A DNA stretch of 64,000 nucleotides from Bacteroidetes bacterium GWF2_41_31 (GCA_001769215.1 MEOL01000030.1:87215-151214), one strand, 5' to 3'; positions 18,987-27,522 are shown, counted from the stretch's first letter. The notes: generated by a model not told the origin, from the letters alone. Translations and numbers: made by a program.

Positions 18987-18992
18987 GGTGTG

Positions 18993-19394
18993 TTATTTTA
19001 AGTATGAGTTAGCCTGGTTATCAGCCCAGTCGGAGATGATTTTAGTGGTTTCATTTGTGAGTGCCATATCTGGATATTCATCAAGAACTTTTTTTGGAGG
19101 CATATCGCCTTTGTTAACAATTTCTGAAATTTCAGTTAGTTTTCCAACCAGCCTCGCTTTTGTCAATTCACTCAGTCGATCAAACATCAGTTTCTTCTTT
19201 GCTTTATCATTTTTTGAATCTGATTTGTGACAGCCCATACATGAATTGTCAAGGATGTCCTGCACATCCTGAGGAATCTCAAAACCAGTATCCTGAGTGC
19301 TGCTTAAAGGATGTTGTTTTGGTTGGTAAAGGCTGGCGCCGATGAAGAGTAACCCGACTAATATGGCCAAAATAAATAATGTAACCCTTTTCAT
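18993..19394 (-). CDS. Haem-binding domain protein, paralogue 1
   Basis: 133 residues, the same length as its downstream copy. N-terminal hydrophobic anchor (about 5-22), haem motif CMGCH near residue 54, then KLMFDRLSEL and GDMPPKKVLDEYPDMAL, the conserved MPP block that supplies a Met ligand. First gene of a two-gene unit with its own -7 element at 19419-19426. The pair looks like a tandem duplication followed by divergence. The c-type haem would be attached in the periplasm; no cytochrome maturation genes are in the window. Confidence 0.82.
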   Translation of the reverse strand: MKRVTLFILAILVGLLFIGASLYQPKQHPLSSTQDTGFEIPQDVQDILDNSCMGCHKSDSKNDKAKKKLMFDRLSELTKARLVGKLTEISEIVNKGDMPPKKVLDEYPDMALTNETTKIISDWADNQANSYLK

Positions 19395-19418
19395 AGTTTA
19401 AATTTTATGTTATTTGCA

Positions 19419-19426
19419 CAAAGGTA
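19419..19426 (-). promoter_or_regulatory. -7 element (TACCTTTG) before the haem-protein pair
   Basis: Exact TAnnTTTG on minus, 25 bases from the ATG at 19394. Confidence 0.5.
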
Positions 19427-19459
19427 ATTATATTGCTATTTAAAATCGATTTAAACTGT

Positions 19460-20230
19460 ATGAAATTCACAGATGACATCAATTTTTTTTTAAACATCAA
19501 GTACAGTCAGTATTGCAGACCTGAGTTCATTCAACACGATCCAATCTCAGTTCCGAAAAATTTTGACTGTAAGGAAGATATTGAGATTTCAGCTTTTATC
19601 ACCGCCCTCATCTCATGGGGCAGGCGGCCTTCTATTATTGCCAAGTCAAATCAATTGATGCAATTGATGGATAATCAGCCTTTTCAGTATATTACGCAGG
19701 CGAACCCAAACGAATTAAAACAATTGGAGGCCTTTGTTTACCGCACTTTTAATTCCTCTGACCTGTTGTTTTTTATTCATGCATTAAGAGGGGTTTATTT
19801 GGAGCAGGGCGGACTTGAATTCGTGGCGCAGCAGGCATGGAATACTTTTGGAGAAATGAAAATGGTCGTTATCGAAATGAGGGAAACCTTGTTGAGCTAT
19901 CCCCACTTAGCCAGATCAGAAAAACACCTGGCTAACCCAGGAGCCGGATCAGCGGCCAAACGCATCAACATGTTTTTGAGATGGATGGTCCGGCCAAATA
20001 CCGAAGGAGTGGATTTTGGCATTTGGAAAAATATACCGACGAGTGAATTGCTTTGCCCTCTGGATGTACATACGGCACGTGTAGCCAGGCGTTTAGGTTT
20101 ACTCGAACGTACTCAAAACGACTTGAAAGCGGTGGTTGAGTTAACAAATAACCTAAAATCATTCGATGCTGAAGATCCAATCAAATATGACTTTGCACTC
20201 TTTGGTCTGGGTGTTTACGAAAAATTTTAA
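19460..20230 (+). CDS. TIGR02757 family protein
   Basis: 256-residue protein of a family found mainly in Bacteroidota and Spirochaetes. Recognisable stretches: an early YCRPEFIQHDPISVPKNF, ISAFITALISWGRRPSII, PGAGSAAKRINMFLRWMVR, and LDVHTARVARRLGLL with a C-terminal DPIKYDFALFGLGV. The layout recalls helix-hairpin-helix DNA glycosylases of the Nth/Ogg superfamily, but no activity is established and I do not assign one. The frame opens at 19433; the ATG at 19460 (MKFTDDINFF) is the better start. Confidence 0.85.
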   Translation: MKFTDDINFFLNIKYSQYCRPEFIQHDPISVPKNFDCKEDIEISAFITALISWGRRPSIIAKSNQLMQLMDNQPFQYITQANPNELKQLEAFVYRTFNSSDLLFFIHALRGVYLEQGGLEFVAQQAWNTFGEMKMVVIEMRETLLSYPHLARSEKHLANPGAGSAAKRINMFLRWMVRPNTEGVDFGIWKNIPTSELLCPLDVHTARVARRLGLLERTQNDLKAVVELTNNLKSFDAEDPIKYDFALFGLGVYEKF

Positions 20231-20451
20231 TGACCTACATTTTTGATGGAAATCAGAAAATAGAATCATCACTTCAGAGATTTGTCGGGTCGAAAAATGA
20301 AAGAATACACAGATTTGTAGCAATTGCCAATAGAACAATCATGATTTTCTTGCGTTGTAATGCAAGAAGTCCGGAAACAGGTTCTAATGTTAACAAAACT
20401 TAACGAGTTAATAAATAGGTCGTGTTTTAATCCGTAAAACTGATTTATTAT
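20231..20451. other. Intergenic stretch before the DUF1573 gene
   Basis: No coding frame. A perfect 7-bp hairpin (TTCTTGC 20347-20353 with GCAAGAA 20362-20368) follows the TIGR02757 gene but has no U-tract. The DUF1573 promoter begins at the right end. Confidence 0.5.
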
Positions 20452-20459
20452 TACTTTTG
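20452..20459 (+). promoter_or_regulatory. -7 element (TACTTTTG) before DUF1573 gene
   Basis: Exact TAnnTTTG match, 86 bases before the ATG at 20546. The resulting leader of about 80 bases holds a hairpin at 20490-20509. Confidence 0.55.
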
Positions 20460-20489
20460 TCGTGTATAATAAAACATCCGTCCCCAACG

Positions 20490-20509
20490 GTTGTCATTGG
20501 ATGACCAAC
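20490..20509 (+). other. 5'-leader hairpin of the DUF1573 mRNA
   Basis: GTTGTCAT (20490-20497) pairs with ATGACCAAC (20501-20509) with one bulged C across a TGG loop. It is in the untranslated leader; a role in stability is only a guess. Confidence 0.4.
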
Positions 20510-20545
20510 GACGTATGTAAGTACTAAATATTAAAATAGCAACCA

Positions 20546-20998
20546 ATGAAAAAAATTGTTTTAGCAATTGCAATCATGTTCTCCATGGTGATGGTAAACG
20601 CACAGGATGACGCCAAGAAAGCCAATGGACCTGAAATTACTTTTAAGGAAACCATTCACGATTATGGTACCATCTTTGTCGACGATGATGGAGCCTATGA
20701 TTTTGAATTTACCAATACTGGTAATGAACCTTTGATTCTCAGCAAACCCCGTTCTTCATGTGGATGTACCGTGCCTTCATGGCCAAAGGAGCCCATTTTG
20801 CCAGGAGAAACCAATAGCATTAAAGTTACTTATAACACACACAAAGCCGGACCATTCAACAAAACAGTTACGGTGTATTCTAACTCTGCTACTTCGGCCA
20901 ATGTGATGTTGCGCATCAAGGGAACTGTAAATCCAAAACCAGGTGAAGTACTTCCTGAAAAAGACAACAGCAACGGAACTTCTCCTATTAACGAGTAG
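20546..20998 (+). CDS. DUF1573 domain protein (short, secreted)
   Basis: 150 residues: signal peptide at about 1-19 (ending VNAQ) then one DUF1573 immunoglobulin-like domain with FKETIHDYGTIF, FEFTNTGNEPL, the family mark SSCGCTVPSWP and GPFNKTVTVYSN. The C-terminus is Pro/Lys/Asn-rich. The family is widespread in Bacteroidota envelopes with no settled function. Single gene, bounded by its own promoter and a strong terminator, suggesting high or independent expression. A second, larger relative is at 31619. Confidence 0.88.
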   Translation: MKKIVLAIAIMFSMVMVNAQDDAKKANGPEITFKETIHDYGTIFVDDDGAYDFEFTNTGNEPLILSKPRSSCGCTVPSWPKEPILPGETNSIKVTYNTHKAGPFNKTVTVYSNSATSANVMLRIKGTVNPKPGEVLPEKDNSNGTSPINE

Positions 20999-21013
20999 GT
21001 ATAATCATGTGGT

Positions 21014-21064
21014 AAAACAGTCTTCATTTGCTCAGGTATTCCTGACATGAAGGCTGTTTTAGCA
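21014..21064 (+). terminator. Intrinsic terminator after DUF1573 gene
   Basis: A 14-bp stem (21014-21027 with 21047-21060, one G-T wobble) with an inner TCAGG/CCTGA extension, ending in TTTT. Symmetrical A/T flanks may allow action in both directions. Confidence 0.75.
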
Positions 21065-21175
21065 TTTTACAGGAGAAATTGTCTCTTGGAATTCCTGTTT
21101 TTAAGGGAGATCATTCTGATAAACAGTTTCGGATTTCATTAATAAAAATGAATCATCCATAATATAAACCGGATC

Positions 21176-22375
21176 ATGTTAAATATATCAAAAAAAGGGC
21201 AGCAAATGCCGGAATCTCCTATCCGAAAGCTGGTTCCTTATGCTGAGGAAGCAAAAAAAAGGGGTGTGTATGTTCATCACCTGAATATTGGTCAACCCGA
21301 TATCGAAACACCTGAGGTGGCCCTAAAGGCAATTAAAAACTTTCCTGATAAAGTAATTGCTTACAGCCATTCGGCAGGGGTACTTTCGTTGCGAAAAAAA
21401 TTAGCCGAATATTACGAAACGGTGAATATCCACCTTGAACCTGAAGAAATAATCGTGAGTGCAGGTGCTTCCGAAGCCCTACTCTTTGCCTTTCAGTCCA
21501 TCATGGATCCAGACGATGAAGTGATTATTCCTGAACCTTTTTATGCCAATTACAATGGGTTTGCCATGAATGCGGGCATCCGGGTAGTTCCCATTTTTTC
21601 GAGTATTGAAAGCGGATTTGCGCTTCCTCCCATCGAAGAATTCGAGAAAAACATTACCCCCAGGACCAAGGCCATTTTGGTTTGCAATCCGAATAACCCT
21701 ACGGGATATTTATATTCAAAAGAAGAGCTTGAGGTGCTACGCGACATTGTTAAAAAGCATGGCCTTTTTCTTATCGCTGATGAGGTTTACAGGGAGTTTA
21801 CCTATGATGGCAAGACCCATTATTCGTGCATGTACCTGGATGGTATTTCTGAAAACGTAATCCTCATCGACTCGGTTTCTAAGCGTTACAGCGCCTGTGG
21901 AGTAAGAATTGGATGGATGGCATCGAAGAATAAGAAATTGATGGACACTGCATTGAAATTCGCTCAGGCCAGGTTAAGCCCTCCTTCACTCGGGCAGGTA
22001 GTTGCTGAAGCCGCAGTGGATACACCAAAGGAATATTTTGTATCGGTAATAAAAGAATATATTGCGCGGCGCAATACAGTGGTTGCCGGAATAAATAAAA
22101 TTCCGGGTGCGTTTTGCCCCAATCCTGAAGGGGCGTTTTATGTCGTGGCCAAATTGCCTATTGATGACTCCGATCGTTTTTGTCAATGGTTGCTCGAAGA
22201 TTTTGCTTTTGAAAATCAGACCGTTATGCTCGCACCTGCCTCAGGTTTTTATTCCACCAAAGGCAAAGGTAAGGACGAAGTCAGGATAAGTTATGTGCTT
22301 AAAGTGAGCGATCTGGAGAAATCAATTCATGTTCTGGAGGAAGCCTTAAAAGTGTATCCCGGCAGGACCAACTAG
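21176..22375 (+). CDS. Pyridoxal-phosphate aminotransferase (class I/II, AspC-like)
   Basis: 399-residue fold-type I aminotransferase. Features: LNIGQPDIETP near the N-terminus, SAGASEALLFAF cofactor loop, CNPNNPTGYLYS, IADEVYREFTYDG, and the Schiff-base Lys K236 in SVSKRYSACGVRIGWM, with a conserved Arg in the C-terminal VRISYVLK. Most relatives act on aspartate or broad amino acids; exact substrate is not fixed by these motifs. hypA starts 19 bases downstream on the same strand, so the two may share a transcript. Confidence 0.9.
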   Translation: MLNISKKGQQMPESPIRKLVPYAEEAKKRGVYVHHLNIGQPDIETPEVALKAIKNFPDKVIAYSHSAGVLSLRKKLAEYYETVNIHLEPEEIIVSAGASEALLFAFQSIMDPDDEVIIPEPFYANYNGFAMNAGIRVVPIFSSIESGFALPPIEEFEKNITPRTKAILVCNPNNPTGYLYSKEELEVLRDIVKKHGLFLIADEVYREFTYDGKTHYSCMYLDGISENVILIDSVSKRYSACGVRIGWMASKNKKLMDTALKFAQARLSPPSLGQVVAEAAVDTPKEYFVSVIKEYIARRNTVVAGINKIPGAFCPNPEGAFYVVAKLPIDDSDRFCQWLLEDFAFENQTVMLAPASGFYSTKGKGKDEVRISYVLKVSDLEKSIHVLEEALKVYPGRTN

Positions 22376-22394
22376 ACATTTAAATCGATCTGTA

Positions 22395-22739
22395 ATGCAT
22401 GAGTTTTCCATAGCCATCAGTATTATTGAATCCGCCGAGTTGGAAGCCTCCAAGGTCAATGCAACTGAAATTACTGATCTGGTATTGGAAATTGGTACCA
22501 TGGCCGGAATTGAATTCGAAGCATTGGATACCGCCCTGGAGGCTGCAGTTCGCCAGACAAAGCTCGAAAAAACACGCATTCAGGTGATTAAAATTCAAGC
22601 GATTGGTCGGTGTACCGATTGTGATAACGAATTCGAGATAAATGATTTCCTTGATCCCTGTCCCCAATGTGGAGGTTTGTTTCATCGGGTGTTGTCTGGG
22701 AAAGAGATGAAAATTAAATCGATTGTGGTGGAAAACTAA
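22395..22739 (+). CDS. hypA: Hydrogenase/urease nickel incorporation protein HypA
   Basis: 114-residue nickel metallochaperone. The N-terminal MHEFSIA holds the nickel-binding Met-His-Glu, and the zinc site is CTDC...CPQC about 73-92. Length fits the family. HypA delivers nickel to NiFe hydrogenase together with HypB, or to urease. Neither a hydrogenase, hypB nor the other hyp genes are in this window; the gene follows an aminotransferase and is closed by a terminator. It is therefore an orphan here, with its targets elsewhere or absent. Confidence 0.88.
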   Translation: MHEFSIAISIIESAELEASKVNATEITDLVLEIGTMAGIEFEALDTALEAAVRQTKLEKTRIQVIKIQAIGRCTDCDNEFEINDFLDPCPQCGGLFHRVLSGKEMKIKSIVVEN

Positions 22740-22763
22740 ATTTACCAACTGATGAGATTGTTT

Positions 22764-22798
22764 AAAAGCAGGCTGGACAACATCCTGCTTTTTTTTAT
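22764..22798 (+). terminator. Intrinsic terminator after hypA
   Basis: AAAAGCAGG (22764-22772) pairs with CCTGCTTTT (22784-22792) across 11 bases, followed by an uninterrupted T-run. Confidence 0.85.
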
Positions 22799-22849
22799 CC
22801 GTTTTATGGTCCACCAAAAAAGGGCATGCCATCAACCTGATTAATTTAG

Positions 22850-22857
22850 TATTTTTG
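22850..22857 (+). promoter_or_regulatory. -7 element (TATTTTTG) before ftsK
   Basis: Exact consensus 20 bases before the ftsK ATG; no good -33 element. Confidence 0.5.
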
Positions 22858-22877
22858 TGTTTCATAATCACACGTAA

Positions 22878-25397
22878 ATGACGCCAAAGGCCAATAAATT
22901 AAAGTCAAATTCTTTAAAAACGCCCCCCGTTGAACCGGAGATAAAAAAGGGGAATAACAAGACTGAAATAAAAAAGAAGTCGGGCTCAGCATCAGGTAAG
23001 TCAATCCATTTATCCGACCCACGGATCGCGAAAGCAATGGGCTTCTTTCTGGTGTTTTTTAGTCTTTACCTTTTTTTTGCTTTCACCTCGTATCTGATCA
23101 ATTGGTTCGATTCCAATCCCGGCAGCATTTTCATGCCGGCAGACTCTGTGTTTTTTAAGGATCATGCCGAAATTGTGGAAACCTGGACCGGTAGATTGGG
23201 TTCTTTTCTTTCGGAGTGGTTTATATTTAACGGAATCGGCTTAGGAGCCTATCTGATCCCTTTGGGTCTGTTTGCCCTTGGCATGCGGCTGCTGCTTAAA
23301 ATAAGAATGATCAAATTTTGGATTTGGGTCGAATTGCTGGTGCTTCTTGGATTGTGGATGCCCTCGTTTATGAATCTGGTTTTCCCGTCACATCCTGAAA
23401 ACATCCTGGGCGGATTGGCAGGTCATCAGTTAAATATTTGGTTGATCAGCTATCTGGGGAGTGTAGGACGCATCATGGGGCTCATTTTTGTATTGGCTAT
23501 TTTTCTGATCGTTCATTTTTCTTTTCTTTTCGATAAACGATTCTTTACAAAATTCAGTGATCAGGCAAAACTAAACAAACAGAAATCTGTTCAAAATGAA
23601 GACCTTTATAATACAGTTGAGTTTTCTGTTGAAGATGAAGAAGATCATGAAGAAGATTTTATCTCTTCAAAAAAGAAAGCTGGGACAAACGAATATAAAA
23701 TACTGATCGATGACCGTGTGGGTGATGATTCCCCTGATGATGATTTTGAACCAATTGATCCTGCTGTAAAAATCAATACTGAAGATATTGAGCTCACCAT
23801 TGAACATCCTGTAGAAGAAAACAAACACCCGAATTTGGCGCCCGGAACTCATTTTGGTGTCGATACCGAATTCGATCCAACACTCGATTTGCCGGATTAC
23901 AAAATGCCACCGCTTGATTTACTCGAGGATTATGATTCGGGAAATGTGACTGTTGACAAGGATGAATTAGAGGCCAATAAAAACCGAATCGTAGAAACAC
24001 TTCAGCATTATGCCATCAACATCACAAAAATAAAGGCCACCATTGGTCCAACCGTTACTTTATACGAAATTGTACCGGCGCCGGGTGTGCGCATTTCGCG
24101 CATTAAAAACCTGGAAGATGACATCGCGTTGAGCTTGTCGGCCATGGGTATCCGCATCATTGCACCTATTCCCGGAAAAGGTACTGTAGGGATTGAGGTT
24201 CCCAATCGCAATCCCACCATCGTGTCGATGAAATCCATCTTCTCCTCTGAAAAGTTCCGGAACAACACCTATGATTTGCCTTTTGGTATCGGGAAAACCA
24301 TTTCGAACGAAAGCTTTGTTGCCGACCTGGCGAAGATGCCCCACGTTTTAATGGCAGGTGCTACAGGGCAAGGAAAGTCGGTAGGATTGAACGCCATCAT
24401 TGCTTCACTGCTTTATAAAAAACATCCGGCCGAGCTTAAGTTTATCCTGGTTGACCCGAAAAAGGTTGAACTTACGTTATTTTCGCGTATCGAAAGGCAC
24501 TTTCTGGCAAAGCTTCCCGATTCTGAAGAAGCCATCATCACCGATACACGAAAAGTAGTTCGCACGTTAAATTCCTTGAGCATCGAGATGGACAATCGTT
24601 ACGAATTGCTTAAAGACGCTCAGGTGCGCAACATAAAGGAATACAACAAAAAGTTTATTTCCAGAAAGTTAAGTCCGTTGCATGGTCACAGGTACTTGCC
24701 ATATCTCGTCTTGGTGATTGATGAGTTTGCCGATTTGATTATGACCGCGGGCAAAGAAATTGAAAGTCCCATTACCCGTCTTGCACAGTTGGCACGTGCA
24801 GTGGGTATTCACCTGATTATAGCCACACAAAGGCCTTCTGTCAACATCATCACAGGAACGATCAAGGCGAATTTTCCTGCACGTATCGCGTTTAGGGTAA
24901 TCTCAAAAATCGATTCACGTACCATTCTCGATTCAAGCGGTGCAGACCAGCTAGTGGGAAGGGGCGACATGCTTTTTTCCACCGGCAGCGACCTGATCAG
25001 GTTACAATGTGCCTTTATTGATACTCCCGAAGTAGAAAAATTAACAAGCTATATCGGTGCTCAACGAGGTTATTCTGATGCACTTCATCTTCCGGAATTT
25101 AAGGATGAAGAAAATGATTCGAAAGCAGATGTTGATCCTTCAGAGCGTGATGAATTGTTCGAGGATGCCGCTTTGATTATAGTGCAAACCCAGCAGGGAT
25201 CAACCTCTTTGCTCCAGCGTAAATTGAAGCTGGGTTACAACCGTGCGGGGCGTATCATCGATCAGTTGGAAGCGGCAGGAATCGTCGGACCATTCGAGGG
25301 CAGCAAGGCACGGGAAGTGAAAGTTGGAAGCGAAATGGCTTTGGAACAATATTTGAGGGATCTACATTCACGGGAAACTCCTCAATCGGATATCTAG
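22878..25397 (+). CDS. ftsK: DNA translocase FtsK
   Basis: 839-residue septal DNA pump that moves chromosome ends during division. A charged N-terminus precedes four membrane segments (about 52-76, 112-138, 145-172, 195-220), an acidic linker (about 240-330), then the motor: Walker A GATGQGKSVGLNA near 493-505, Walker B LVIDEFADLI near 612, TQRPSVNIITG, and the C-terminal winged-helix gamma domain (about 755-839) that reads KOPS-like sites. Length matches Bacteroidota FtsK. The stop codon overlaps a GTG of the next gene frame by one base, and lolA follows directly. Confidence 0.96.
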   Translation: MTPKANKLKSNSLKTPPVEPEIKKGNNKTEIKKKSGSASGKSIHLSDPRIAKAMGFFLVFFSLYLFFAFTSYLINWFDSNPGSIFMPADSVFFKDHAEIVETWTGRLGSFLSEWFIFNGIGLGAYLIPLGLFALGMRLLLKIRMIKFWIWVELLVLLGLWMPSFMNLVFPSHPENILGGLAGHQLNIWLISYLGSVGRIMGLIFVLAIFLIVHFSFLFDKRFFTKFSDQAKLNKQKSVQNEDLYNTVEFSVEDEEDHEEDFISSKKKAGTNEYKILIDDRVGDDSPDDDFEPIDPAVKINTEDIELTIEHPVEENKHPNLAPGTHFGVDTEFDPTLDLPDYKMPPLDLLEDYDSGNVTVDKDELEANKNRIVETLQHYAINITKIKATIGPTVTLYEIVPAPGVRISRIKNLEDDIALSLSAMGIRIIAPIPGKGTVGIEVPNRNPTIVSMKSIFSSEKFRNNTYDLPFGIGKTISNESFVADLAKMPHVLMAGATGQGKSVGLNAIIASLLYKKHPAELKFILVDPKKVELTLFSRIERHFLAKLPDSEEAIITDTRKVVRTLNSLSIEMDNRYELLKDAQVRNIKEYNKKFISRKLSPLHGHRYLPYLVLVIDEFADLIMTAGKEIESPITRLAQLARAVGIHLIIATQRPSVNIITGTIKANFPARIAFRVISKIDSRTILDSSGADQLVGRGDMLFSTGSDLIRLQCAFIDTPEVEKLTSYIGAQRGYSDALHLPEFKDEENDSKADVDPSERDELFEDAALIIVQTQQGSTSLLQRKLKLGYNRAGRIIDQLEAAGIVGPFEGSKAREVKVGSEMALEQYLRDLHSRETPQSDI

Positions 25398-25429
25398 TGG
25401 AAATCTCATCATTTAAAATATTTTATAAA

Positions 25430-26071
25430 ATGAAAGTGAAAAATTATTTGTTAGCCCTGTTGGTTCTGGCGATGACGCCTGCCTGGGCTCAAAGTGAAAA
25501 AGATGCCGAAAAACTGCTTGAATCGGTCATCAATAAGACTGCTTCTTATTCCAATTTTAAAGCCCAATTGGCTTATACCATGGTGAATGCAGAAATGAAT
25601 ATTGATGAAAAGAAAACAGGCGTTATTTATGTCCAGGGTGATTCGTACCGCATCGAAATGGAGGGACAGCAGATTATCAGCGATGGTAAAACCGTTTGGA
25701 CCTATCTTCCCGATTCAAAGGAAGTAATGGTTAGTGAGGTGTCGGAAACTGAAGAAAGTTTTTCGCCAACTAAGATACTAACCAAATACAACGATGATTA
25801 CGATGCACGCTTCGATCCTGACAGTAAATACAAAAATGCCAACTTAAAAGTCATCAACCTCAAGGCAAGCGAGGGTAAAAACTTCGACAGAATAAGCGTT
25901 ACGGTGAATTCGGATAAGCTTTCGCTCGAGAGTTTTTCGATGTATGATAAAGACGGGAATGTTTTTACTTATCAGATTATTTTGTTGGAGCCAAATCTTA
26001 ATCTGGCAGCCAATACTTTTGTGTTTAACATAAAAGATTATCCCGGGGTAGATGTGGTGGACATGCGCTAG
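25430..26071 (+). CDS. lolA: Outer-membrane lipoprotein carrier protein LolA-like
   Basis: Periplasmic lipoprotein chaperone of about 213 residues. Signal peptide MKVKNYLLALLVLAMTPAWA, then the LolA half-barrel with the GVIYVQGDSYRIEM strand, DGKTVWTYLPDSKEVMVSEV and a C-terminal VFNIKDYPGVDVVDMR. A GTG at 25397 could open the frame, but the ATG at 25430 starts a clean signal peptide. ftsK-lolA order recurs in many bacteria. Its stop shares the palindrome CTAG with the stop of the convergent DUF423 gene. Confidence 0.88.
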   Translation: MKVKNYLLALLVLAMTPAWAQSEKDAEKLLESVINKTASYSNFKAQLAYTMVNAEMNIDEKKTGVIYVQGDSYRIEMEGQQIISDGKTVWTYLPDSKEVMVSEVSETEESFSPTKILTKYNDDYDARFDPDSKYKNANLKVINLKASEGKNFDRISVTVNSDKLSLESFSMYDKDGNVFTYQIILLEPNLNLAANTFVFNIKDYPGVDVVDMR

Positions 26072-26478
26072 GTTTTGCTTGTCTGCTTTTTGTGCTTGTA
26101 AGTCACTCCCGCTATAAACAGAACTATCCAGCCCGCGATCATCACCAATGAACCAAAGGGAGGGAATGCTGAAAGTCCGCTAAATGCCCCGCCCGTAAGT
26201 TCGCTAATTGAAGTAAGGTACATCGGAACGGAAAACAGGATAACACCTATTAAAAATAAATAATACATGCTTCTCAGGTAGGCTCTTACTACATAACGGT
26301 TCATAAAAGTGATGGCCAATAAAACCACCGTGTAAAACATCTGGTTTAATACACCTGTGTTGAATTCTTGTAAATGAGTTTCACTGATGTTTCCTTTTAG
26401 AACGAAGCTGCCTACAGCGTCAAGTATCACGGCGGTTGCTCCCAGGACACTGGCGGTAATGAGAAATTGTTTAGTCAT
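26068..26478 (-). CDS. DUF423 family membrane protein
   Basis: 136-residue integral membrane protein with four predicted helices (about 4-26, 44-62, 70-92, 104-126). The pattern LGATAVILDAVGSFVLK, then FNTGVLNQMFYTVVLL and FPPFGSLVMIAGWIVLFIAG, is that of DUF423 (YgdD-like). Function unknown. It converges on lolA and its -7 element (26495-26502) is divergent from that of the next gene. Confidence 0.75.
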   Translation of the reverse strand: MTKQFLITASVLGATAVILDAVGSFVLKGNISETHLQEFNTGVLNQMFYTVVLLAITFMNRYVVRAYLRSMYYLFLIGVILFSVPMYLTSISELTGGAFSGLSAFPPFGSLVMIAGWIVLFIAGVTYKHKKQTSKT

Positions 26479-26494
26479 TGTTTCTTATTTTTTT

Positions 26495-26502
26495 CAAAGA
26501 TA
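26495..26502 (-). promoter_or_regulatory. -7 element (TATCTTTG) for the DUF423 gene
   Basis: Exact match on minus, 17 bases from the ATG at 26478; divergent from the element at 26521. Confidence 0.5.
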
Positions 26503-26520
26503 GCAATTATGAAAAACGTG

Positions 26521-26528
26521 TACCTTTG
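26521..26528 (+). promoter_or_regulatory. -7 element (TACCTTTG) for the vitamin-uptake operon
   Basis: Exact match 22 bases before the ATG at 26551. It would drive the thiamine-binding protein, PnuC and kinase genes together. No TPP riboswitch precedes it. Confidence 0.5.
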
Positions 26529-26550
26529 TAGGGCAATAATTTTATAAGTG

Positions 26551-26802
26551 ATGAATATTTCAGTCGACATTAGTTACTATCCTCTAAAAGAAGAGTTTAT
26601 ACCTCCGATTAAACAGTTTATTCACCGAATGAACCAATATCAGGCCCTGGAGGTTCAAACCAATGGCATGAGCACGCAGGTTTTTGGCGAATATGGCGAG
26701 GTGATGGAAGCCCTTACACGTGAGATAAAGGATTCTTTTAACTTGCCTCATTCAGTATTTGTACTTAAAATAATCAATGCCGATTTGCAAAAACATGCCT
26801 AA
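26551..26802 (+). CDS. Thiamine-binding protein family (MTH1187/YkoF-like)
   Basis: 83-residue single-domain protein of the UPF0045/DUF77 fold. Key features are ISYYPLKEEF at the start, the LEVQTNGMSTQVFGEY core and a LKI closing strand. Structurally studied relatives bind thiamine as small oligomers in the cytoplasm. It begins a tight three-gene unit with a PnuC-type transporter (9 bases on) and a NadR-type kinase. The frame also has a GTG three bases upstream; the ATG is preferred. Thiamine binding is inferred from family alone. Confidence 0.78.
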   Translation: MNISVDISYYPLKEEFIPPIKQFIHRMNQYQALEVQTNGMSTQVFGEYGEVMEALTREIKDSFNLPHSVFVLKIINADLQKHA

Positions 26803-26811
26803 GCCTGATTG

Positions 26812-27522
26812 ATGAGCGAATTTTTCCTTTTCTTTCTGCAACCCTATCAATCGGCTACACCTATTAATATCATCCTTGAGTTGGTGGCCGCGTTTTTTGG
26901 TGTGATCAGTGTGTTCTACGCACGAAAACAAAACATCCTGGTGTTTCCAACAGGTATCATCAGTACGGCCATATATGTTTATCTGCTTGCACAATGGGCT
27001 TTGTATGGCGATTTAATTATCAACATTTATTACACGCTGATGAGTGTTTATGGTTGGTACATGTGGCAAAAAGTAATTAACGACCAACACCAACACATTT
27101 CAATCAGTCGGACGAACAGAGTAGACAAATTGAAAGCGCTGGGTATATTTTTATTTACCTCCGTATTTGTTATCGCAGTTTACAGGTATTATAACGTGAT
27201 GCCTAATAACCTGGGATTCCTGGATAGTGTAGTGTATGCCTGGAGTCATATCACCTCCGGAAATCTGAACGATCTGAGGGATGTTACACCCTTTCTCGAT
27301 ACCTTTACCACAGGAGTTTTTTTTGCAGCTATGTGGTTGATGGCCAATAAAAAGCTGGAAAACTGGACATTGTGGATTATTGGGGACATCGTATCCATTC
27401 CCTTATATTTTGTTAAAGGGTATGGCTTTACAGGATTGCAATATGCTATTTTTCTGATTATTGCCATCATGGGTTATCTCGAATGGCGTAAACAAATTAA
27501 CCTGGCATTGAGCCATGATTAA
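26812..27522 (+). CDS. PnuC-family vitamin transporter
   Basis: 236-residue membrane protein with about seven helices. The conserved YGWYMWQ motif (about residue 80) marks the PnuC superfamily of facilitators, which import nicotinamide riboside (PnuC), thiamine (PnuT) or riboflavin (PnuX) and depend on cytosolic phosphorylation for trapping. The upstream thiamine-binding gene suggests thiamine, the downstream ribosylnicotinamide-kinase-like gene suggests nicotinamide riboside. Its last 8 bases overlap the kinase gene, showing translational coupling. Confidence 0.88.
   Translation: MSEFFLFFLQPYQSATPINIILELVAAFFGVISVFYARKQNILVFPTGIISTAIYVYLLAQWALYGDLIINIYYTLMSVYGWYMWQKVINDQHQHISISRTNRVDKLKALGIFLFTSVFVIAVYRYYNVMPNNLGFLDSVVYAWSHITSGNLNDLRDVTPFLDTFTTGVFFAAMWLMANKKLENWTLWIIGDIVSIPLYFVKGYGFTGLQYAIFLIIAIMGYLEWRKQINLALSHD

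Noticed and set aside
22380..22871. 163-codon minus-strand frame over hypA
   Set aside because: It lies opposite the clear hypA gene and its terminator, with no recognisable domain.
26479..26550. TPP riboswitch upstream of the vitamin operon
   Set aside because: The leader is too short and lacks the conserved CTGAGA and ACCTGATCTGG-like blocks.
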